Source: an uncultured Pseudomonadota bacterium
GTDB taxonomy: Bacteria; Desulfobacterota; Binatia; Binatales; Binataceae
DNA length: 48,815 nt
Assembly: GCA_937889395.1 (NCBI GenBank)
Contig: CALAOW010000057.1
Location: forward strand, 1-48,815
Direction of reading: 5' to 3'
Below, in pieces: positions 43,139 through 48,815 of the stretch (the first letter of the stretch is position 1; each line of letters starts with the position of its first letter). The notes under the pieces were generated by a model that was given only the letters and a program-made list of their open reading frames with translations, did no database searches and had not been told where the DNA came from. The position numbers and the translations under genes are program-made.

Positions 43139-44670
43139 TTATTTTCGCCGAGTTGGGCTAGCAGCGCTGTGCCGCGTCGGATGATTTCGTTTTCCAGCGT
43201 GAGCACGTCGCCAAGAATGTCGGCGGGCTTGTCGTGGGTCACGGCTTCCGCGGTCATGGGCTTGTAGCGGCCGGCCGCGAGGCTCCAGTCGTTCTCGCGA
43301 ATCTTTTCAATCGGCACGCGGTAGCTGTTCGCTCCTTCTTCGCGATTGGGCCACTTGGCGAGTACGTCGGGGATATCGTTGGCGTCAATCGGCGCGCGTG
43401 TGTCGCTGAAGCTGAAGCCATCCGCCGTCAGGTCGTAAAACCACACGCTGGCCGTCGGTTTGCCTTTCTGGAAGATGAGCGCTGCTGTGCCAACGCCCGA
43501 GTAGGGTTTGAACACACCGCTGGGCAGGCTGATCACGGCTTGCAGGTCGCACTGTGTGAGGAGCAGTTCGCGCAACGACGTCGCGGCTTTGGTGGAGCCG
43601 AAGAGCACGCCGCTAGGCACGATGACACCGGCGCGCCCGTTCGGAGCGAGGTGGTCAATGAACCATTTCAGGAAGAGCAGTTCAGTAGCACGCGTGTTCA
43701 GTTTGTAATTGAGGTCCCCCAAGATGCTTTCGTCTTGCACTTTCCCAGCGAACGGCGGGTTGGCGACAATGCAGTCGAACATCTTGCCCGGATATGCACC
43801 GCCGAATCCCGTAGTGAGCGGGTTCAACATTGACACTTGAGCCTTTTCCAGTTGATGCAGGTACAGGTTGAGGATGCTGATTTTCACCATGTTGGCGTCG
43901 TTGTCGAAGCCGGTGAACGCCTGTTCTTCGAGGAACTTCCACTGCGCAGGCTTCAGCATCGCGCCATCCACAAGCCCGCGCCGGAGATCGGCGGGTTTGG
44001 TGTGCTGGCGGAGAATGTGCGTGAAGGTGGAAATGAGGAAACCCGCCGTGCCGCATGCGGGATCGCAGATGCGCTGGCTGGGCTTTGGGTTCACGAGCGC
44101 CACGATCAGATCAATGATGTGGCGTGGGGTGCGGAACTGGCCATTTGTGCCGGAAGCCGAGAGCTTGCTTAGTAGGTACTCATACATGTCCCCTTTCAGG
44201 TCACGACCGTCGTGAGCGGACAAATCCAATTGGTGGATGCCTTGAATGACCGCGCGGAGTGTGGGGCGGTCGTAAATCTTGAGCGTCGCGCGGCTGAAGA
44301 GGAGTTTGCCGGTTTCGCTCAGTCGGGGAAGTTCGTGGAAGCTTTCGATGGCATCGCGGACAGCGTTAAAGAGATTGTCACCGGTCAGCGTAACGAAGTT
44401 GCCCCAAGCATACCGCGACCATTTGCCCGAAAAAATGCGCTCGTACTTTTTATCCAGGCCTGCGAGGAGTTCATCTTTTTCCGTCAGCAGACGCAGAAAA
44501 AGCAGATATGAAATCTGCTCGATGGAATCCATGGGGTTGTTGACGCCCCCGGCATAGAGGATGTCCATGAGCTGATCCACTTTTTGGCGCAGCCCGGAGG
44601 AGAAGAAATTGAACGGGGTGGCCAAGGTTTGGGCGGCAACAGATTCTGCCACACCAGCGGTTGAGCGCAT
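43135..44670 (-). CDS. hsdM: Type I restriction-modification DNA methyltransferase subunit HsdM
   Basis: HsdM is the adenine-N6 methyltransferase of the complex. The 511-residue protein has an N-terminal HsdM helical domain (LRQKVDQLMDILYAGG) and the catalytic domain with SAM motif I ICDPACGTAGFLIS and the N-P-P-F motif IV in CIVANPPFAG. It begins one base before the hsdR stop codon region, and overlaps hsdS. Motifs are intact, so the methylase should be active. Confidence 0.95.
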   Translation of the reverse strand: MRSTAGVAESVAAQTLATPFNFFSSGLRQKVDQLMDILYAGGVNNPMDSIEQISYLLFLRLLTEKDELLAGLDKKYERIFSGKWSRYAWGNFVTLTGDNLFNAVRDAIESFHELPRLSETGKLLFSRATLKIYDRPTLRAVIQGIHQLDLSAHDGRDLKGDMYEYLLSKLSASGTNGQFRTPRHIIDLIVALVNPKPSQRICDPACGTAGFLISTFTHILRQHTKPADLRRGLVDGAMLKPAQWKFLEEQAFTGFDNDANMVKISILNLYLHQLEKAQVSMLNPLTTGFGGAYPGKMFDCIVANPPFAGKVQDESILGDLNYKLNTRATELLFLKWFIDHLAPNGRAGVIVPSGVLFGSTKAATSLRELLLTQCDLQAVISLPSGVFKPYSGVGTAALIFQKGKPTASVWFYDLTADGFSFSDTRAPIDANDIPDVLAKWPNREEGANSYRVPIEKIRENDWSLAAGRYKPMTAEAVTHDKPADILGDVLTLENEIIRRGTALLAQLGENK

Positions 44671-47103
44671 TTATTCTCCTATCGCTTCGACGGCAATTGA
44701 CGATTGGCGGGCGAGTGTTGATTGCCGGAGGGCTTCGAACACTTCGTCGCGGTTTTCGAATCCAGCGAGTGCGGCGAGTCCGCCGAGTTGGTTGAATTGA
44801 CTCCCGGTAAAAACTGTTACATCGCCATCCATGAACCGATGCAGGGCATCCGGGTCTTCAATTAGAAGCTGCGCGGTAGCGTCAAGCCACTTCTGTTCGT
44901 TGTACCGAAGGTTAAATCGCGCGGCGATGGAATCAACAGTGTCGCTGACAATCTTCTCGCGAGTCGGCAGCGGGTGACGGCCCACGGCGTTGTACACGAA
45001 AGCTGGCGTTGTTGCGGGTAAACCGTAGGACTGAACAAGCTTATCCGGTGAATAGAACATCTCCGGTCGATGATAGAACCTCTCGTTGACGATGGTCTCC
45101 ACGGCGTCGTCGTCGTCGGCTTCCACGGCGGCTGCGAGGTCCGGGGTGCTTTCGACAAACTCTTTGATGTCACGCTCATAGCAGCCACGGAACGTCATCC
45201 GGTCCACCTTTTCACCGTTGGGGCCGACGATTCGGACCTCCTGACTGACGAATGTGTCAGTGCCTTGCCAGACGGGAATCGTCTTTGGTGGAGGCGGCGG
45301 CTTCTGACCCGATTGCCCTTGCTCGCTCGTCCCTTGCTGGTCTCCACCGGAGGACTGCGAAGTCGTTGATTCTGCCTGTTTTCTGAAGATGGGCAATTTC
45401 AGTGGCAAAGAATAGTCGTACTTCTCTTCGAAATATTCGGCGACGGCGCAGAAATCGAGCATATAGAAGCACGTCTTTGGGTATTCGGTGTGGCCCACGG
45501 CGAAAGTGTATAAGCGCGTGCCGCGTCCCTTAATCTGGATGTATTCGGTGGGCGAAAAAATGGGCCGCATGATGCCGATGTTGAGCAACTCGGGGCAGTT
45601 GTAACCAGTAGAGAGCATGTCCACGGAGACGGCGATGCGCTCCGAGCGTTTACCGTCTCGAAACTCTTTTGCGAATGACGATGCCTCCGGGATGCGCGAA
45701 GTAATCGTCAGAGCGATGCCCGGCTGCAATTCGTTCAGAGTTTTGGTCAGGTTGGTCGCGTGGGTCTGGTTTACGGCGAAGATGATGGACCTGCCGATTT
45801 TGCCGGTCGGGTCTTTTTGGGCTTGTGCCAAAAAGGCTTCGCACATGATGCGGTTGCGAGCCGGAGTGAAAATCTTCTTTTCCAGGTCTTGGATTTTGAA
45901 GTTCTCCTCCTGCTCGTTCACGAAAACCGCCCAACCGGAATCGGCCAGCGCCTTCGTGGTGATGTCAGAACGAAGGTCAAAAATCTTCGGGAGACAAAGG
46001 AAGGGCCCTTCAGGGTCTTTGACCGCGTCAATGATGTCATAGCGGAATGTCGGAAAACCCGGCTTGCAGCCGAAATAATTGTAGGTGTCGCGCAGTTGGC
46101 GCGCTTCGAGTGCGCGCGGATTGTCCTTGCCAAGTTGTTCGATGTCGATGTTCTTGAGATACGCCTTGGGGGTGGCGGTGAGGCCAACGCGGGTCGCCTG
46201 AAAGAATTGGACAACTTCTCGGGCATCGCCGTAGATCGAGCGGTGTGCCTCGTCGTTGATGACCAGATCGAAGTAGAAGGGTGTGAACTCTTCGCGGTAG
46301 TGGCGATCAGTCATGAGAGACTGGATCGTGGCCACGACAACGGATGCGCCAAGCATCTGTCCCGTGCGTCGAGCCGTCTTGTAGATGACGGGCTTGAACT
46401 CGGGCAGTACGTCAGCGAACTCCTCCATCGTCTGCCTCGCCAATTCGATGCGGTCCACGATAAAGAGAACCCGTTCGGCATTTCGAGTCACGAGAAAGCG
46501 ACGAATCAGGGCGGCGCAGAGCACGGTCTTGCCGGTCCCAGTTGCCATTTCGAGCAGGAATTTACGGCGGCCCTCGGTATCGAAAAGGCGGGCAACCTCG
46601 TTCATTGCTTCGATCTGGTATCGCCTCAGGGTGAGGTTGGGTTTCAGTTTGCGCAGATACGCTGGGCTGATGATTTCAGTGCCGAGAGCGCGCGGCGGTT
46701 GGAGATTCCTGAGACGGAGGCGTTCAAGGTCGTCCTGCGAGGGTAACCTCTCTATCCGGTAGGCGTCGCGTTGGTCAGCGCGCTCGTAGTTCCAGAACCA
46801 ATGCTCGCGGCCGTTGGACAGGATGATAAATGGAGCGTGCAGATTCTCGGCGTAGCCTCTGGCCTGCTCCTTGGCGTCATACAGGTCGAGGTCTTCTCGC
46901 TTCGCCTCGATTATGCAGAGCACGCGGCCAAGGCGGTCTTTGAGGAGGTAGTCTGCTCGACCACTCGCGGTATTGAGTTCGAATTGAACCTGCTGATGAT
47001 TCAGGAGGTCCCATTCGCTGAACTCAAGTGCTCTGTCGATCAGGATTCGAGAAAATGCTTCTGGTTGGCCTGGCACCGGGTTCCCGTGGGTCGCTTCGTT
47101 CAC
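44671..47103 (-). CDS. hsdR: Type I restriction endonuclease subunit HsdR
   Basis: HsdR translocates DNA and cuts at a distance from the site. The 810-residue protein, the length of EcoEI-type (type IB) subunits, has an N-terminal PD-(D/E)XK nuclease region (ADYLLKDRLGRVLCIIEAKRED), helicase Walker A ATGTGKT, DEAH box NDEAHRS, and motif VI QIKGRGTR. A Gln/Ser/Pro-rich linker (about residues 575-615) precedes the C-terminal assembly domain. It is first in the hsdR-hsdM-hsdS operon. All expected motifs are present. Confidence 0.95.
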   Translation of the reverse strand: MNEATHGNPVPGQPEAFSRILIDRALEFSEWDLLNHQQVQFELNTASGRADYLLKDRLGRVLCIIEAKREDLDLYDAKEQARGYAENLHAPFIILSNGREHWFWNYERADQRDAYRIERLPSQDDLERLRLRNLQPPRALGTEIISPAYLRKLKPNLTLRRYQIEAMNEVARLFDTEGRRKFLLEMATGTGKTVLCAALIRRFLVTRNAERVLFIVDRIELARQTMEEFADVLPEFKPVIYKTARRTGQMLGASVVVATIQSLMTDRHYREEFTPFYFDLVINDEAHRSIYGDAREVVQFFQATRVGLTATPKAYLKNIDIEQLGKDNPRALEARQLRDTYNYFGCKPGFPTFRYDIIDAVKDPEGPFLCLPKIFDLRSDITTKALADSGWAVFVNEQEENFKIQDLEKKIFTPARNRIMCEAFLAQAQKDPTGKIGRSIIFAVNQTHATNLTKTLNELQPGIALTITSRIPEASSFAKEFRDGKRSERIAVSVDMLSTGYNCPELLNIGIMRPIFSPTEYIQIKGRGTRLYTFAVGHTEYPKTCFYMLDFCAVAEYFEEKYDYSLPLKLPIFRKQAESTTSQSSGGDQQGTSEQGQSGQKPPPPPKTIPVWQGTDTFVSQEVRIVGPNGEKVDRMTFRGCYERDIKEFVESTPDLAAAVEADDDDAVETIVNERFYHRPEMFYSPDKLVQSYGLPATTPAFVYNAVGRHPLPTREKIVSDTVDSIAARFNLRYNEQKWLDATAQLLIEDPDALHRFMDGDVTVFTGSQFNQLGGLAALAGFENRDEVFEALRQSTLARQSSIAVEAIGE

Positions 47104-47276
47104 GGAAGAAATAGCAGGCTCCGTGGTCGGCGGAAAGAAGCCCCGAATCCCGCAGGCTGCCGGGATTGCTCGCCGATAAAAACAGCGCAGATTGACGCTA
47201 CTTTACAATTGACCTGGACCCCAAGCGTCCCCAAAATAGACAATGTGACCGCGATGCTGGAGCTTTGCTGGAGTTG

Positions 47277-48101
47277 ATGGGCCGGATGGTTGGATCGATC
47301 GCCGCCGCATTGGTCGCCGCGACCATGGTAGCGATGTGTGCCGCCGAGCCCGTGCGCGCCGAATCCTCGGCGGCGATCATGTTGCAGGACACGCCGATCA
47401 CCGCCCTCGATGCGGAGAAAGCAGGCACGGAGCCGCCGCCTCCGCCCTACGATCCAACCGTGGTGAAATACGTCGATCCGGGGATGCCGACGCCCGAGCC
47501 GCCCGACCCGTGGGCCACTCTCACCCCGACGCCGTCCGCGACGCCAACTCCTCCCGCGCAGGTGAAAATCGACGGGGTCCGGACCGATCGCGTGCCGACT
47601 CCGGGTCAACTTCTCTTCAAAGCGACGCGCGACATAACTTTCATGAATCCGCTCAGTTGGTCGGTGAATATTTTCAAAAAGCGCCACCAGCTGGTCCTCT
47701 ATTACAAAGGCCGGATGTTTAAGAACTACCATGCCGTGTTCGGGCGCACCTTCGAGCCCGGCACGAAACTGTGGGAAGGGGACCGGCGCACGCCCGAAGG
47801 CGTTTACACAATCGTCGAGAAGCATCCCAGCCGCCGCTGGGATTGGTTCCTGACGCTGAATTATCCAAACCTGCTTGACCGGCGCCGCTACGAGGAACTC
47901 CGCGACGGCGGCGCGGTGCCGGACGAAGATGGCCATCCGCTCGGCGTGGGCGGCAGAATCGGAATCCATGGCAGCGACGAACCGATCCTGAACCGGGGCA
48001 ATATCAACTGGACCACCGGATGCATCTCGGTGGACGACGAAGATGTCGAAGAGCTGAAGCGGCTGCTCCCCGACGGCACGGTAGTGATAATCAAGCCCTG
48101 A
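47277..48101 (+). CDS. L,D-transpeptidase (YkuD domain), secreted
   Basis: L,D-transpeptidases form 3-3 peptidoglycan cross-links or attach lipoproteins to the wall. The product has 274 residues. A signal peptide (GSIAAALVAATMVAMCAAEP) is followed by a Pro-rich stalk (about residues 50-100), then the YkuD domain from about 125. The catalytic segment is GIHGSDEP ... NWTTGCISV, with the active-site His and Cys. It ends LLPDGTVVIIKP. I use the ATG at 47277; TTG and ATG alternatives lie nearby at 47265 and 47286. It is divergent from hsdR. Confidence 0.9.
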   Translation: MGRMVGSIAAALVAATMVAMCAAEPVRAESSAAIMLQDTPITALDAEKAGTEPPPPPYDPTVVKYVDPGMPTPEPPDPWATLTPTPSATPTPPAQVKIDGVRTDRVPTPGQLLFKATRDITFMNPLSWSVNIFKKRHQLVLYYKGRMFKNYHAVFGRTFEPGTKLWEGDRRTPEGVYTIVEKHPSRRWDWFLTLNYPNLLDRRRYEELRDGGAVPDEDGHPLGVGGRIGIHGSDEPILNRGNINWTTGCISVDDEDVEELKRLLPDGTVVIIKP

Positions 48102-48162
48102 CGCGCTCCCGCCGCGTCGCGCGAATCGACAAAGGCGATCTCTGTCAGAACCAAAAAAGAGC

Positions 48163-48191
48163 TTGCGCAACTCTGTCGAAATAGATATAAG
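48163..48191 (+). promoter_or_regulatory. Candidate sigma-70-type promoter
   Basis: TTGCGC (48163-48168) and TATAAG (48186-48191) are 17 bases apart, about 85 bases before the small frame at 48277. Motif match only. Confidence 0.45.
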
Positions 48192-48276
48192 CTATTCTTA
48201 ATCGCGGATACTGGAGGTATTAGCATACTTTAAGTCGTACCGGATGATTTCCTCGTCAAGCATGGAGGAGACACAA

Positions 48277-48366
48277 ATGGACAAGTACGCAGGAAAAGCA
48301 CGGATCGGCGCGGTCGCAATCTTTGGCGTCGCCGGCGCTCCAGGCGCGACGCGATTAGGGGCGTAG
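48277..48366 (+). CDS. 29-residue short frame, start of a possibly broken gene
   Basis: An ATG with a strong GGAGGAG 6 bases upstream opens a 29-codon frame (MDKYAGKARIGAVAIFG ...) that ends at TAG. One codon later the same frame continues as the lipoprotein-like frame at 48370. It may be a leader peptide, or the two may be one gene split by a nonsense codon. Confidence 0.4.
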   Translation: MDKYAGKARIGAVAIFGVAGAPGATRLGA

Positions 48367-48369
48367 GCC

Positions 48370-48612
48370 GTGATAGCGATTGCCTTAGTCGCGACTATGA
48401 TGCTTGTCGGATTGACGATCGGATGCGCGGCCGTGGACGTCCACTTCGACGAGCAAGAGCGTCGTCTCAAGGAAAAGTACCTAAAAAACAGGTTGCGCGA
48501 TTGGTACCAGCAGCGCGAAACTGGCCGTCGGGGTTGCACAAGATCTGGCCAGTCCGCACAACGTCAGCCTCACGGGCGCCAGCCTGTAGCCGGGCTATAC
48601 CGATCCCGATGA
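48370..48612 (+). CDS. Small putative lipoprotein
   Basis: The 80-residue frame from a GTG has a hydrophobic segment ending in a lipobox-like LTIGC at about residue 19, followed by AAVDVHFDEQERRLKEKYL, which is charged and helical. The C-terminal third (RRGCTRSGQSAQRQPHGR) looks unlike a conserved protein and could be read past a frameshift. It lies in phase with the short frame at 48277. The existence of this gene is uncertain. Confidence 0.4.
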   Translation: MIAIALVATMMLVGLTIGCAAVDVHFDEQERRLKEKYLKNRLRDWYQQRETGRRGCTRSGQSAQRQPHGRQPVAGLYRSR

Positions 48613-48725
48613 CGAAACCACCGGGGCGAATTAATCGTTCCGGCGGTTCAACTTCGCTTCACGACTTCCATCCCCGATCCCGCCCGGCCGCTGCATGACG
48701 CGCATGCTTCGGCGCTTGTTAGTGG

Positions 48726-48764
48726 CTACTTCCCGACGGCACGGTTGTGATAATCAAGCGCTGA
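48726..48764 (+). pseudogene. Remnant of a second L,D-transpeptidase gene (last 12 codons)
   Basis: The segment encodes LLPDGTVVIIKR and a stop. It matches the end of the L,D-transpeptidase at 47277-48101 (LLPDGTVVIIKP and a stop), including most third-codon positions. A stop codon (TAG at 48720-48722) precedes it in frame, and nothing upstream resembles the rest of the gene. It marks an old duplication mostly lost by deletion. Confidence 0.65.
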
Positions 48765-48815
48765 CGGCGCCGCGGGCGTTGGCCGAAATGCGGCTGAGTG
48801 TCTAAAGTGGCGGGC

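Overview
The window is a 48.8-kb piece of chromosome from a GC-rich Gram-negative bacterium. It carries genes for Kdo (kdsA, kdsB), ADP-heptose (hldE) and lipopolysaccharide export (lptC, lptA). It also has a class I lysyl-tRNA synthetase, sigma-54 with a regulatory PTS (ptsN, ptsH, rapZ), and several short-chain dehydrogenases with an acyl-CoA dehydrogenase. The order kdsB-pyrG-kdsA ... lptC-lptA-rpoN-hpf-ptsN-rapZ is of deltaproteobacterial type. A soil lineage such as Binatota/Desulfobacterota is my best guess, but this is inference from gene content and not a phylogeny. No rRNA, tRNA, CRISPR array, transposase or prophage gene was recognised.

Layout. 1-2435: partial LysR regulator divergent from a glutaryl-CoA dehydrogenase, then an SDR. 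2436-5973: a less GC-rich two-gene island (ASCH protein plus a GNAT-PIN fusion) inside gene-free flanks built of inverted repeats. 5974-8324: a 4-hydroxyphenylacetate-hydroxylase-family protein divergent from an SDR. 8406-16002: envelope and housekeeping genes (hldE, murJ, hemW, lysS, a small Zn-ribbon protein, a DHH phosphoesterase). 16141-17814: an A/T-richer three-gene cassette with a proteasome-like Ntn-hydrolase, a DUF5678-like protein and a retropepsin-like protease. 18043-22632: DHA2 transporter, HPr, metK, ahcY. 22691-23304: a higBA toxin-antitoxin pair with a perfect palindromic operator. 23312-27749: siroheme nitrite/sulfite reductase, an orphan PIN protein, a TVP38/VTT membrane protein, an SDR. 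27765-39729: a long minus-strand run of envelope and regulatory genes. 40022-41842: a secreted collagen-like protein, a GT2 glycosyltransferase, a flavin reductase. 41966-47103: a complete type I restriction-modification operon (hsdR-hsdM-hsdS). 47277-48815: an L,D-transpeptidase, small degenerate reading frames, and a 12-codon remnant of a second L,D-transpeptidase.

How the genes fit together. The minus-strand run links Kdo synthesis and activation, CTP supply (pyrG feeds kdsB), LPS transport, peptidoglycan trimming and the sigma-54/PTS regulators. hldE and murJ add heptose and lipid II steps. metK and ahcY form the activated-methyl cycle. Defence, toxin or protease modules (GNAT-PIN/ASCH, the protease cassette, higBA, the orphan PIN gene, hsdRMS) sit between conserved blocks and are mostly richer in A/T, consistent with horizontal gain. 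The two most unusual loci are the protease cassette at 16141-17814 and the GNAT-PIN/ASCH island at 2819-5408.
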